A stretch of DNA of 64,000 bases from Thermoflavifilum sp. (GCF_014961315.1 NZ_CP063141.1:2326754-2390753), one strand, 5' to 3'. Numbered from the stretch's first letter, positions 18,018 through 27,262 are shown. The notes: generated by a model not told the origin, from the sequence alone. Numbers and translations are program-made.

Positions 18018-19001
18018 TCAGGCGATTTCCTGCAACAATCGGGCGGCAGGTTTAGCGAAATAGGTGGCGATGAGGTCGGCGCCGGCACGGCGTATGCCGG
18101 TGAGCACCTCCATCATGGCTTTCGACTCATCGAGCCAGCCCTGCCGGGCCGCTGCCTTGATCATGGCATATTCACCCGACACATGATAAGCGCTCACGGG
18201 CACCAGCACCTGTTGTTTTACAGCATGAATGATATCGAGGTAAGCCGCCGCGGGCTTCACCATCACGATGTCGGCACCCTCTTCGATATCCTGCAGCACT
18301 TCCTTGATGGCTTCCCGGCTGTTGGCATAGTCCATTTGATAGGTTTTTTTATCGCCAAAGCCTGGAGCCGAGTCGAGTGCATCCCGGAAAGGGCCGTAGA
18401 AGCAGGAGGCATATTTGGCGCTGTAGGCCATGATGCCGGTCTGGTGAAATCCCTGTTCTTCGAGGGCTTTGCGGATAGCGCCTATCCGCCCGTCCATCAT
18501 ATCACTCGGGGCCACGAAATCGGCTCCCGCCTGTGCGTGGCTCACGCTCATCTGAGCCAGCACCTCCACGGTAGGATCGTTTACAATCTGTCCGTTTTCC
18601 ACGATACCGTCGTGGCCGTAGGAGGAATAAGGGTCAAGCGCCACATCGGTCATCACGCAAAGCTCAGGCAGGTTGTGCTTGAGTGTGCGTATGGCCCGCT
18701 GCATGAGTCCGTCGGGATTCAGCGCTTCCTTGCCGGTGTTGTCTTTCAGCTCATCGGGGATCTTGGCAAACAACAGCACGCTTTTCACCCCCAGGCTCCA
18801 GAGCTCTTTGGCTTCGCGCACGAGCTCATCGAGGCTCAAGCGGAAATAATCGGGCATGGAGGGGATAGGTTCACGGCTATCCTTTCCTTCGATGACAAAC
18901 AGGGGGGCGATCAGCTGAGCCGGATCGAGGCGTGTCTCGGCCACCATGCTGCGGATGGCCGGTGACTGACGAAGGATGCGATAACGTTTAGATAAAAACA
19001 T
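18018..19001 (-). CDS. hemB: Porphobilinogen synthase (delta-aminolevulinate dehydratase)
   Basis: Cytoplasmic enzyme condensing two 5-aminolevulinates to porphobilinogen. 327 residues, normal length. Motifs include FVIEGKDSREPIPSMP near 52, DVALDPYSSYGHDG near 120, the first catalytic Lys region MAYSAKYASCFYGPFRDA near 195, and the second in DIVMVKPAAAYLDII near 247. The metal loop has DPYSS instead of the Cys cluster of zinc enzymes, suggesting a Mg-type active site. Gaps are 39 bp from hemF upstream and 21 bp to hemL downstream. Confidence 0.96.
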   Translation of the reverse strand: MFLSKRYRILRQSPAIRSMVAETRLDPAQLIAPLFVIEGKDSREPIPSMPDYFRLSLDELVREAKELWSLGVKSVLLFAKIPDELKDNTGKEALNPDGLMQRAIRTLKHNLPELCVMTDVALDPYSSYGHDGIVENGQIVNDPTVEVLAQMSVSHAQAGADFVAPSDMMDGRIGAIRKALEEQGFHQTGIMAYSAKYASCFYGPFRDALDSAPGFGDKKTYQMDYANSREAIKEVLQDIEEGADIVMVKPAAAYLDIIHAVKQQVLVPVSAYHVSGEYAMIKAAARQGWLDESKAMMEVLTGIRRAGADLIATYFAKPAARLLQEIA

Positions 19002-19040
19002 CGTGTATATCGTTTAAGGTGAAACCATAGCTCATCTGCT

Positions 19041-19985
19041 TCAAGCCCAGGGGCGAGGGTGGCGACACACTTCAACCAGGGCGGCTTCCGGACTGCCGGG
19101 CTCGGGCATAAACCGATACGCCCAACGTGCCCGGGGAGGCAGGCTCATCAGGATGCTTTCCGTGCGTCCGCCCGTCTTCAATCCAAACAGGGTACCCCGG
19201 TCATGGATCAGGTTAAATTCTACATAGCGTCCCCGGCGGATCTCCTGCCAGAAGATTTCCCTTTCACCGTATGGCAGGTGTTTTCTGCGTCGTACAATGG
19301 GCAGATAGGCCTGTAGAAACGCCTGTTCATTGGCCTGTTGAAAAGCAAACAACCGGGGTAAGCTCAGCCCGGCATATCCGGGACGAAGGTAATCGTAAAA
19401 TACGCCGCCGATGCCTCGCGCTTCTCCTTCGCGGTGGATGTTCCGGAAGTACCGATCACATTCCTCTTTGAATCGGGCATAGAGGGTTGCTCCGAAAGGA
19501 TCTATGGCCTGTTTCAAGCATTGATGAAAATGCCGGGCGTCGTCCTCGAACAGGTAATAGGGCGTGAGGTCGGAGCCGCCGCCTATCCAGCAATCGACCA
19601 CCTGGCCGGCGGCGTCGTAAAGCTCAAAATAGCGCCAGTTGGCATGCACGGTAGGCACGTAAGGGTTGAGCGGGTGGATGACCAGCGACAGACCGGCGGC
19701 GAAGAAAAAACGGTGTTCGGTATGCATCAGCTGACGCAGGCTGTCGGGCAGCTCGCCATACACGGCCGAAGTGTTCACCCCGCCTTTTTCAAAGACCTCG
19801 CCGTTTTCCATGATGCGCGTTCTGCCGCCCCCACCTTCCGCTCGTTCCCAGAGGTCTTCCTGAAAACGTGCCCTGCCGTCTTCTGCTTCGAGAGCCTTAC
19901 AGATCTCATCCTGCCACTGGAGGATGGTTTGATGCCAGGCATGTGCTTCGGCACGGATCGGTATGGAAGAGGAGAGGCTTTCCAT
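19041..19985 (-). CDS. hemF: Oxygen-dependent coproporphyrinogen III oxidase
   Basis: Oxidatively decarboxylates coproporphyrinogen III to protoporphyrinogen IX using O2. About 314 residues from ATG 19985 (MESLSSSIPIRAEAHAW). The frame extends to 20147, but that would overlap hemE and lengthen the protein beyond family norms. Signatures: GGGGRTRIMENGEVFEKGGV near 50, WIGGGSDLTPYY near 140, KEECDRYF and RGIGGVFYDY near 190, and EFNLIHDRGTLFGL near 257. Its presence points to aerobic growth and the classical protoporphyrin route. It lies 49 bp after the hemE stop and 39 bp before hemB. Confidence 0.95.
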   Translation of the reverse strand: MESLSSSIPIRAEAHAWHQTILQWQDEICKALEAEDGRARFQEDLWERAEGGGGRTRIMENGEVFEKGGVNTSAVYGELPDSLRQLMHTEHRFFFAAGLSLVIHPLNPYVPTVHANWRYFELYDAAGQVVDCWIGGGSDLTPYYLFEDDARHFHQCLKQAIDPFGATLYARFKEECDRYFRNIHREGEARGIGGVFYDYLRPGYAGLSLPRLFAFQQANEQAFLQAYLPIVRRRKHLPYGEREIFWQEIRRGRYVEFNLIHDRGTLFGLKTGGRTESILMSLPPRARWAYRFMPEPGSPEAALVEVCRHPRPWA

Positions 19986-20034
19986 AAGCACAGGCAAAGA
20001 TCCTAAACTTGTCGGGCTTTTGTGGTTTGTCGTG

Positions 20035-21084
20035 TCAGCTTTTCGTCGAAAGCTGCTGAGCCGGGGTATATTGCTGGACGGTTTGTACAAAAGCCCGGGC
20101 ATAGGCCACGGGGGTCTGGGGCAGAATGCCGTGTCCGAGATTCGCAATATAATGCCGGATGCCGAACTGCTCCATCATGCGCAGGGTATGGCGGCGGATG
20201 GTGTTTACATCGGTGAGCAGGATGGCCGGGTCCAGATTACCCTGAAGCGTGATGCCATGACCAACCAGCGCTCGTGCCTGAGCCGGGCTCACCGTCCAGT
20301 CGATACCTATGGCCCTGGCGCCGCTATCGGCGAGGGCGGAGAGGCCGAAGGTGGCCCCTTTGGGGAATAAGATCACCGGGCAGCAGGGCGACAGGGCGGT
20401 GGCGATTTGCTGCAGGTAGGGCAGGGCAAACAGCTGAAAGCCTTCGGGTCCCAGCCATCCCGCCCAGGAATCGAAGACCTGCACACAATGCACACCGGCT
20501 TTTACCTGTTCCTGTAGATAAGCGATGGTGGTGTGGGTGAGCTTTTCTAACAGGTGATGTGCGGCTTCGGGATAATGATAGCAGAAAGCCCGGGCCTTCT
20601 CGAAGCCGGTCGAGCCCTTGCCTTCGATAAGATAACAGAGCAGGGTCCATGGAGCTCCGGCGAAGCCGATGAGCGGCACCCGTTGATTTAATTTTTCCAG
20701 CGTGGCTGTTATACCCTGAAACACATACCCCAGCGTGGCATGCACATCGGGGATATGAATCCGATCGACATCGGCGGGACGTTCAACCGGATGGGGTAGC
20801 CAGGGCCCTCGTCCTTCCTGCATGTGCACTTCCACGCCCATGGCCTGCAGCACCACCAGGATATCGGAAAACAAGATGGCGGCATCCACGCCCAATTCAT
20901 CGACCGGCAGACAGGTGATTTCCGCCACCAGCTCGGGTGTCTGACAGCGGGTAAAAAAATCATATTTTTCGCGAAGCCGCTGATAGGATGGTAGAAAACG
21001 TCCGGCCTGCCGCATCATCCACACCGGCGGGCGGCCGACGGGTTCGCCTTGCAGGGCACGAAGCAGGAGATCGTTGTGTAGCAT
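20035..21084 (-). CDS. hemE: Uroporphyrinogen decarboxylase
   Basis: Decarboxylates the four acetate side chains of uroporphyrinogen III to give coproporphyrinogen III; no cofactor. 349 residues, normal length. The diagnostic N-terminus (RPPVWMMRQAGRFLPSYQ near 19) contains the active-site Arg pair. GFAGAPWTLLCYLIEGKGS lies near 142, and the C-terminal LQGNLDPAILL near 277 and NLGHGILPQTP near 315 are intact. It starts 17 bp after the hemD stop. Confidence 0.97.
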   Translation of the reverse strand: MLHNDLLLRALQGEPVGRPPVWMMRQAGRFLPSYQRLREKYDFFTRCQTPELVAEITCLPVDELGVDAAILFSDILVVLQAMGVEVHMQEGRGPWLPHPVERPADVDRIHIPDVHATLGYVFQGITATLEKLNQRVPLIGFAGAPWTLLCYLIEGKGSTGFEKARAFCYHYPEAAHHLLEKLTHTTIAYLQEQVKAGVHCVQVFDSWAGWLGPEGFQLFALPYLQQIATALSPCCPVILFPKGATFGLSALADSGARAIGIDWTVSPAQARALVGHGITLQGNLDPAILLTDVNTIRRHTLRMMEQFGIRHYIANLGHGILPQTPVAYARAFVQTVQQYTPAQQLSTKS

Positions 21085-21101
21085 ATAAACAGGCTTAATC
21101 G

Positions 21102-21815
21102 TTAAGTGTCGGCAAAATAGGTATAAATGCTCTCCAATAAAAACCTTGTGCGGGGCTGTGGACTGATGATGATATGTTGCGTGTATGCCTGCAAAGCCTT
21201 TGCCGTTGTTTCTCCGATAGCAAAGCAGGGCACAGGTTCGGGTAGATGGTTCAAAGTGAAAAAACTTTCAACAGCGCTTGGACTGAAAAATGCATAACCA
21301 TCGAAAGGACGTTCGATTTTTTGGGGAATGAGTCGGGTTTCATAAACAATGATTTCCTGCAGCGGGATGCCTGCTTGCCGGAGCTTTTCAGGCAAAGTAT
21401 CGCGCCGCAGATTGCCACAGAAAAAATATACGGATACATTTGATCCGAGTATATACTGCTGCGTAATGAGCATGGCTAATGCCGCTGCATCATTGGCGGT
21501 GATGGATGACCGGGCCGGCTGGAAGCGTTCGACAGCCCGAGCTGTTTCTCCCCCCAGCGCATATATCCTCCAGGGAAGCGGATGTGAACGATCGGCACGA
21601 CCCGTAAATACGGCTTCGACTGCATGCATACTGGTAAACACGGCCCAGATGGGCTGAGAAGCAAGCTCATGCCATATCGGGGCGAGAGGCGAGGGCTCGA
21701 CAGTTCGGGTTTCGATGAAAGGAAGACAGGTGATCGCAATACCTCGCAGGCTGGCTTCCTGCAGCAGATCTTCTGCCAGCAGGCGGGTAAACAGGATATG
21801 ACGCACCGTACTCAT
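21102..21815 (-). CDS. hemD: Uroporphyrinogen-III synthase
   Basis: Cyclises and inverts ring D of hydroxymethylbilane to uroporphyrinogen III. 237 residues from ATG 21815 (MSTVRHILFTRLLAEDLLQE). The longer open frame to 22280 is a shadow across hemC. HemD is poorly conserved, but the two-lobe pattern is visible: AVFTSMHAVEAVF near 55, YALGGETARAV near 80, YFFCGNLRRDTLPEKL near 129, IVYETRL near 153, FSPSAVESFF near 174 and CFAIGETTAKAL near 197. The start codon overlaps the hemC stop (ATGA, 21812-21815), which indicates translational coupling. Confidence 0.9.
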   Translation of the reverse strand: MSTVRHILFTRLLAEDLLQEASLRGIAITCLPFIETRTVEPSPLAPIWHELASQPIWAVFTSMHAVEAVFTGRADRSHPLPWRIYALGGETARAVERFQPARSSITANDAAALAMLITQQYILGSNVSVYFFCGNLRRDTLPEKLRQAGIPLQEIIVYETRLIPQKIERPFDGYAFFSPSAVESFFTLNHLPEPVPCFAIGETTAKALQAYTQHIIISPQPRTRFLLESIYTYFADT

Positions 21816-22762
21816 GGCTGTAGCGTCTCGTTTGTCGAGGAGGGGGGGATGCGCAACAGTTCCCGCGCTCCCTGTTCGAGTAAAGCCCGGGCGGCTTCTA
21901 TCGCGATAGCTTCGCCTGTTGACAGTGGTTTTCGCAGCTGGATATTGAGTGCTTGTTTGCCGTCGGGCCGCAGGATCTGACCGGTGAAGACCAGCTCCTC
22001 GCCTTCCAGTTGGGCCAGGGCACAGATGGGCGTGGAGCATCCGCCCTGCAATTCTTTCAGAAACCTCCGTTCGATGGCCGTGCACAGCGCCGTAGGCGTG
22101 TCGTTGAGCCGTTGCTGGCAGAGGGCGTACAACGCGGTGTCGTTTTCCCGGATCACCACGCCGATGGCACCCTGAGCGGGGGCCGGCACCATCCAGGGCA
22201 GGGGAACCAGCTGTTCTCCAGGCTGGAGATGCACCTGCAATCTTTCCAGCGCCGCCCGGGCAAAAATTGCACCCTGCCACGAGCTTTCACGGAACTTACG
22301 CAGGCGCGTATGGATATTGCCTCTCAGGTTCTCAAATTGATGATGCGGATAGCGATAGCGCCAGGCGGCCCTGCGACGGATGCTGCCCGTGGCGACGACC
22401 GCCGGCATAAGCCGATCATCCAGCCAGGCCGTGTCGCGACAGAGCAATACGTCGTCAACGGGACCGCGGGGAAGCACGGCTGCCAGCACCGTGCCCTGTG
22501 CGGGCTGCACCGGCACATCTTTCAAGGAGTGCACCGCCAGGTCGATTCGCTGGTTCAGCAGGGCAAGGTCTAACTGACGGGTGAACACCCCCTGGACGCC
22601 CATGGCATAAAGCGGCGCATGCTGGTCGAGATCGCCCTCGCTTTCAATGGGAACGATCTCACAGGCCACTCCAGATGCGTGTAAAGCCTGCTGTACCTGA
22701 GTGGCCTGCCAGAGCGCCAGCTCACTACTTCGGGTACCAATGCGCAAAAGCCTGGGCATCAT
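21812..22762 (-). CDS. hemC: Hydroxymethylbilane synthase (porphobilinogen deaminase)
   Basis: Polymerises four porphobilinogens to hydroxymethylbilane. 316 residues. Motifs: RIGTRSSELALWQATQVQ near 7, DLAVHSLKDVPV near 75, the Asp/Arg region RRRAAWRYRYP near 129, and the dipyrromethane-cofactor Cys in LKELQGGCSTPICALAQL near 240. Its start overlaps the hemA stop by ATGA (22759-22762) and its own stop overlaps hemD by ATGA, so hemA, hemC and hemD are tightly coupled. Confidence 0.96.
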   Translation of the reverse strand: MMPRLLRIGTRSSELALWQATQVQQALHASGVACEIVPIESEGDLDQHAPLYAMGVQGVFTRQLDLALLNQRIDLAVHSLKDVPVQPAQGTVLAAVLPRGPVDDVLLCRDTAWLDDRLMPAVVATGSIRRRAAWRYRYPHHQFENLRGNIHTRLRKFRESSWQGAIFARAALERLQVHLQPGEQLVPLPWMVPAPAQGAIGVVIRENDTALYALCQQRLNDTPTALCTAIERRFLKELQGGCSTPICALAQLEGEELVFTGQILRPDGKQALNIQLRKPLSTGEAIAIEAARALLEQGARELLRIPPSSTNETLQP

Positions 22763-24057
22763 AGCCGTTCTGATGCAGATGAGGGATGGGATAAATCGGG
22801 AACGAGATTTTCAACCGGGGAAAAAGAAAGATCGAGTAATTCCTGAAGTGCCTGAAGATAACGTTCGCTTTGTTCGGGATTTTTTTTACGGAGATTGCAG
22901 GCAATCTGATCGATGATTTTCTGAATGATGCGAGCAGAGAGCTGATCGTAACTGATATTGTCTTTGAGCTGACGAATTTCTTGATGATGAATCTGATTGA
23001 GCTTATGTTTCAATGCACGCAGCACTTCCGTATATCTGCGCATGCGATACCAGCACAGAAAATCGGCTTGATGTTTTTCGATGATTGCCTGCGCTTGAGG
23101 TACAGCCTGCTGTCGTCGCTGAATGGTCTCATCTTTATATCGCGAAAGCTCATCCACATTCACGGTTTTCACATGTGTGAATTGCCGCACATCCGGATGT
23201 ACATTCTCGGGAATCGAAAGGTCAATCACGATTTTCGACTTTCCGTCTGCAAAATGCGAGGGCAGCAGCGTAGGAGAGTCGGCGTTGGTGGCGACCAGGA
23301 TAATATCGGCAAGCCGAATTTGTTCGGGAAGTTGCTCATAAGGAGCGTATTGAACACGATGTTCACGAGCGAAAATAGCGGCCGTTTCGTTGGTACGATT
23401 CACCAGTGTAACCTGTGCGGGATTAAGATACTCAATCACGTTTTTGCAGGTGCTTCGACCTATTTTACCTGCACCGACCAGCAAAATATGTTTATGTGTT
23501 AAATCATCCACGCTCTGCAAAAGCCATTGTACCGCCGCAAAAGACACAGAAACCGTACCCGCACTCAGCGAAGTTTCATTTTTGATTTGCTTGGAAGCCT
23601 GAATCACAGCATTTACCAGCCTTTCCGTGAATGAACCTAAAAAGCCTCTTTCCTTTGCAAAACGCACAGCTGCTTTAACCTGACCGATGATTTCATAATC
23701 ACCAAGAATCTGTGAATCGAGCCCGGCGCCTACTAAAAACAAATGATGGACAGCGTTTTCACCTGTATAGATGTATGCAATCTGCTCAAATAATTCTTTT
23801 CCACCACGCGACACTTCGCCGACTAATGCGATCAGGGTACGGGCATCCGGTGCAAAGCCATAAATTTCGGTACGGTTACAGGTGGAAAGTACAAACAATT
23901 CGGAGAGATGTTTTTCCCGGGCTATGTTCAGCAATTGCTGATATTGATCGTGATGAATGGCGTACAGGCTTCTGGTAGAAGTATCGCTGATGGTGTGATT
24001 AATTCCGCAACAGAAAAAATGCTCGAGTGTTTTCCCGCTATGTGCTTGCTGGCTCAT
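22759..24057 (-). CDS. hemA: Glutamyl-tRNA reductase
   Basis: NADPH-dependent reduction of glutamyl-tRNA(Glu) to glutamate-1-semialdehyde; first committed and usually rate-controlling step of the C5 pathway. 432 residues. The catalytic Cys lies in FVLSTCNRTEIYG near 58, the substrate-binding region in GLDSQILGDYEIIGQVK near 115, and the NADPH-binding motif VGAGKIGRSTCKN near 197. The C-terminal dimerisation helices are present. It is the first gene of the operon, with a TAnnTTTG promoter element at 24083-24090, and is divergent from hemH, 214 bp away. Confidence 0.96.
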   Translation of the reverse strand: MSQQAHSGKTLEHFFCCGINHTISDTSTRSLYAIHHDQYQQLLNIAREKHLSELFVLSTCNRTEIYGFAPDARTLIALVGEVSRGGKELFEQIAYIYTGENAVHHLFLVGAGLDSQILGDYEIIGQVKAAVRFAKERGFLGSFTERLVNAVIQASKQIKNETSLSAGTVSVSFAAVQWLLQSVDDLTHKHILLVGAGKIGRSTCKNVIEYLNPAQVTLVNRTNETAAIFAREHRVQYAPYEQLPEQIRLADIILVATNADSPTLLPSHFADGKSKIVIDLSIPENVHPDVRQFTHVKTVNVDELSRYKDETIQRRQQAVPQAQAIIEKHQADFLCWYRMRRYTEVLRALKHKLNQIHHQEIRQLKDNISYDQLSARIIQKIIDQIACNLRKKNPEQSERYLQALQELLDLSFSPVENLVPDLSHPSSASERL

Positions 24058-24082
24058 GCAACTATCTTCTGATCTCCTCGTG

Positions 24083-24090
24083 CAAAAATA
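24083..24090 (-). promoter_or_regulatory. -7 promoter element of the haem operon
   Basis: TATTTTTG on the minus strand, a perfect match to TAnnTTTG, 25 bp before the hemA ATG. A clear -33 TTTG at the usual spacing was not found, so support rests on the -7 box and its position. Confidence 0.5.
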
Positions 24091-24271
24091 AAATCGTCTT
24101 TGAGATAAATGCGGTTTAACCTGTCATTATGCTGTCATTTCTCCCGAAATTCCGGTACTATGGCCGGGCCGGTGCATATTCGCATGGTAAAACCCTTATT
24201 TTCGGTTGACAAATTGTATGTGCTTTGCAATCGAATATTAACTTCGTGCCAGGTTTTGAAATGCAATTTGT

Positions 24272-25351
24272 ATGACGGATACTCCAGGCACACGCGCCGT
24301 GTTGTTGATGAATTTAGGCTCGCCTTCATCCACGGCGGTAAGGGATGTAAAAACGTATTTACATGAATTCTTGATGGATGAGCGCGTTATCGATTATCCT
24401 TATCTGTTCAGAAAGCTGCTGGTCGACGGCATCATCGTGCCCTTTCGTGCGCCACGTTCTGCAGAGGCCTACCGTCGTATCTGGTGGGATGAGGGCTCTC
24501 CGCTTATTGTAATCACGAAGCGACTTGTTGCCGAATTATCTGGCCGTGTGGATGTGCCTGTACAATGGTGTATGCGCTATGGTAGCCCCCGCCCGGATGA
24601 GGCCATGGATGCACTTTTGCATGCTAATCCTCATCTGCGGGAAGTATTGCTCATTCCGCTTTATCCGCACTATGCCATGTCGTCCTATGAAACCGCTGTT
24701 GTTTATGCACAGCACTGGCATCGTAAGAAACGTTACCCGTTTCAATTATCCATACTCAGACCCTTTTATGATGATGCTGGCTACATCGAGGTGTTGAGTA
24801 CGCATATTCAGCAATTTTTAAAACCCGATCATCATTTGCTTTTCAGCTACCATGGCGTTCCTGAGCGGCATATTCGCAAATCGGATATCACCTCACAGCA
24901 TTGTTTGCAACGAACCGATTGTTGTGATGTGGCATCCCCCGCCCATGCCTATTGTTACAGACATCAGGTGATACGCACCACCAGGCTGGTGGCCGAACGC
25001 TTGCAATTGAAGACCGAACAATATGAACTGAGTTTTCAATCCAGATTAGGAAAGGAGCCATGGTTAAGGCCTTACACGGCTCAGCGGCTTGAGGAATTGC
25101 CCGCTGAAGGCAGAAAAAAGCTGCAGGTCGTATGTCCGGCATTTGTGTCTGATTGCCTGGAAACGCTGGAAGAAATTGAACAGGAAGGCAAAAAAATCTT
25201 CATGGAACACGGAGGCGAATCATTCCAGATGATTCCCTGCTTGAATACCATACCGGCATGGATCGCTTTATTACAAGAATGGATTCATCAATTTGTATCG
25301 GGCGATCGAACGATGATATGGAATGAACTGCAGAACACAAAGGCTGGATAA
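24272..25351 (+). CDS. hemH: Ferrochelatase
   Basis: Inserts Fe2+ into protoporphyrin IX, the last step of haem synthesis; membrane-associated in the cytoplasm. 359 residues. N-terminus VLLMNLGSPSSTAVRDVKTYL is diagnostic. The catalytic His lies in LLFSYHGVPERHIRKSD near 192, and the second region YELSFQSRLGKEPWLRPYT near 249 and PAFVSDCLETLEEIEQEG near 290 are intact. A Cys-rich insertion (QHCLQRTDCC then AYCYRH) lies near 210-230; whether it binds a metal or cluster is unknown. It is transcribed divergently from hemA, so the whole pathway sits around one intergenic region. Confidence 0.95.
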   Translation: MTDTPGTRAVLLMNLGSPSSTAVRDVKTYLHEFLMDERVIDYPYLFRKLLVDGIIVPFRAPRSAEAYRRIWWDEGSPLIVITKRLVAELSGRVDVPVQWCMRYGSPRPDEAMDALLHANPHLREVLLIPLYPHYAMSSYETAVVYAQHWHRKKRYPFQLSILRPFYDDAGYIEVLSTHIQQFLKPDHHLLFSYHGVPERHIRKSDITSQHCLQRTDCCDVASPAHAYCYRHQVIRTTRLVAERLQLKTEQYELSFQSRLGKEPWLRPYTAQRLEELPAEGRKKLQVVCPAFVSDCLETLEEIEQEGKKIFMEHGGESFQMIPCLNTIPAWIALLQEWIHQFVSGDRTMIWNELQNTKAG

Positions 25352-25414
25352 GGCTGTGGAAGGGCATTTCCGGACGTAAGAAAAACAATTTCTTATTCAA
25401 CAGTTAGTTGATGC

Positions 25415-25891
25415 TTAATACCTGATTTTATTCTCCATCTGTTCCCATTGCTGAAACAGCTTAAGCGCCTCTTCCCGCCCCATGCTGAACATGGGAATGC
25501 GCCGTTCAGATAAAGGTTTCTGGATTTCTTCATAAATAAAAGCATCATCAAAAGCAATTTTTGCGGCATCCTCGCGTGTACATGCAAAAATCACCCTGCG
25601 CGGTCTGGCCCAGTAAATGGCTCCCATGCACATCGGACAGGGCTCGCAGGTGGTATATAAATCACAATCGTGCAACTGAAAATCGTGCAGATGATTACAT
25701 GCCGCACGAATAGCTACAATTTCAGCATGTGCGGTGGGATCACGATCTAAAAGCACACGATTATATCCTCTTGCTATGATGCGCTGGTCTTTTACAATAA
25801 CAGCTCCAAATGGCCCACCAGCAAGCTTTTGCAAACCCTCCTGCGCACTGGCTATCGCTTCTTTCATAAATTTTAAATCAATGGTTTCCAT
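25415..25891 (-). CDS. Nucleoside/nucleobase deaminase, guanine-deaminase-like
   Basis: 158 residues of the cytidine-deaminase-like fold. Zinc-site motifs are HAEIVAIRAAC near 55 (His ligand and catalytic Glu) and CEPCPMCMGAIYWARP near 83 (two Cys ligands). The C-terminal FDDAFIYEEI segment resembles Bacillus-type guanine deaminase (GuaD) more than the tRNA adenosine deaminase TadA. It probably converts guanine to xanthine in purine salvage. It converges with hemH, with 63 bp between stops. Confidence 0.8.
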   Translation of the reverse strand: METIDLKFMKEAIASAQEGLQKLAGGPFGAVIVKDQRIIARGYNRVLLDRDPTAHAEIVAIRAACNHLHDFQLHDCDLYTTCEPCPMCMGAIYWARPRRVIFACTREDAAKIAFDDAFIYEEIQKPLSERRIPMFSMGREEALKLFQQWEQMENKIRY

Positions 25892-26032
25892 AGCTCATTA
25901 TCTTCTGAAAAATTAATATCAATACATTGGCGCGTGTAAAAATACAAAACCATTCCGGATATGGCACCGATATTCACTCGCATGAAAATGTGTAAAACTT
26001 ATTGTAGTTTGCAGCTATAAAATTCAAAGCCT

Positions 26033-27184
26033 ATGCCCCTGATCACAACTGCCGATAAAGAAATGGATATGTTGTTTGATCAGACCATTGAACAGGTGCG
26101 CCAGGCTTTGCACCTGCCTTACTGGGCCTGGGATGCCGGGGTATTGATGGTAGCGATATTGCTGGGCACTTTGTTAAAAATAGGTATTAGCTTCATACTC
26201 AAGCGCACGGCCAATCGTGAAGCGCCTTTTTCTTTTTATCTTACCATTATTCGATATCTCGGGAAACCATTTGCTTATTTCCTTCCCTTGCTGCTGGTGC
26301 GCTTATCACTTCCATTTTTATACATGCCTCATGCCTATCGTTATCCTGTTGGTAAGTTGTTGCAGATTGGCATAATCATCGTTATGGCATGGATCATCAT
26401 CAATGGATTTCGTGTTGTGGAAGCGTATGTGAGTTATAAATTTGATGTGCATGCACCCGATAATTTCAGAGCCAGAAAGATTCATACACAGTTACAATTT
26501 TTGCATCGGGTTTTTAGCGTCATCATCATTTTACTTGCTGTGGCGGCCATATTGCTCAGTTTCAAAAGTGTACGCAATATTGGTACGGGCTTACTCGCCG
26601 GTGTGGGTGTGAGCAGTATCATCATAGGTTTTGCGGCTCAAAATATGCTATCGAATTTATTCGCTGGCTTGCAAATTGCTTTTGCCCAACCCATCCGAAT
26701 CGATGATATTGTAGTGGTAGAAGGTGAGTGGGGAAGGATAGAAGAAATTACCCTTACCTATGTGGTGGTGAAGATCTGGGATTTGCGACGACTCGTGTTG
26801 CCAATTACTTATTTTACACAAAAGCCTTTTCAGAACTGGTCGCGTACATCTACCGATCTTATCGGCACGGTATTCATTTATACCGATTATTCACTTCCTG
26901 TGCAGGCTATCCGGGATGAACTCGATCGCTTGTTGCAACATCATCCGCTATGGGATGGCAAGGTAAAAGCTGTACAGGTAACCGATACTTCTGAACATAC
27001 CATGCAACTGAGGATTCTGGTGAGCGCTTCGGATTCCAGTAAAACTTTTGACCTGCGTTGTGATATTCGGGAGAAAATCATCCTTTTTCTGCAACAACAT
27101 TATCCGCATTGCCTGCCCAGAACACGCGCCGAGCTTTATCCGTTACCCTTGTCGGAAAAGCCTTCTGAAAAATTGACATCATGA
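26033..27184 (+). CDS. MscS-family mechanosensitive channel
   Basis: 383 residues. About five hydrophobic segments lie near residues 24-46, 64-84, 103-121, 150-172 and 178-205. The last is the pore-lining helix region with LLAGVGVSSIIIGFAAQN, followed by the beta domain (IRIDDIVVVEGEWGRIEEI near 222 and TYVVVKIWDLRRLVLPITYF). This is the MscS core, so the protein probably opens on membrane tension during hypo-osmotic shock. The divergent 141 bp gap to the deaminase gene shows no strong promoter. Single gene. Confidence 0.9.
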   Translation: MPLITTADKEMDMLFDQTIEQVRQALHLPYWAWDAGVLMVAILLGTLLKIGISFILKRTANREAPFSFYLTIIRYLGKPFAYFLPLLLVRLSLPFLYMPHAYRYPVGKLLQIGIIIVMAWIIINGFRVVEAYVSYKFDVHAPDNFRARKIHTQLQFLHRVFSVIIILLAVAAILLSFKSVRNIGTGLLAGVGVSSIIIGFAAQNMLSNLFAGLQIAFAQPIRIDDIVVVEGEWGRIEEITLTYVVVKIWDLRRLVLPITYFTQKPFQNWSRTSTDLIGTVFIYTDYSLPVQAIRDELDRLLQHHPLWDGKVKAVQVTDTSEHTMQLRILVSASDSSKTFDLRCDIREKIILFLQQHYPHCLPRTRAELYPLPLSEKPSEKLTS

Positions 27185-27262
27185 GCTGCTGGCATGTGTT
27201 TTGAAAGCCCATTCACAGCCTTCTCGTTTATTTTCCATTTCAAATTGTAAAAAACAGATCTT

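Noticed and set aside
17907..18965. 352-codon open frame on the plus strand across hemB
   Set aside because: Lies antisense to hemB, which has full family motifs, and looks like a codon-bias shadow.
25377..25395. TAAGAAA/TTTCTTA hairpin between convergent hemH and deaminase genes
   Set aside because: Only a 7 bp A+T-rich stem; too weak to call a terminator.
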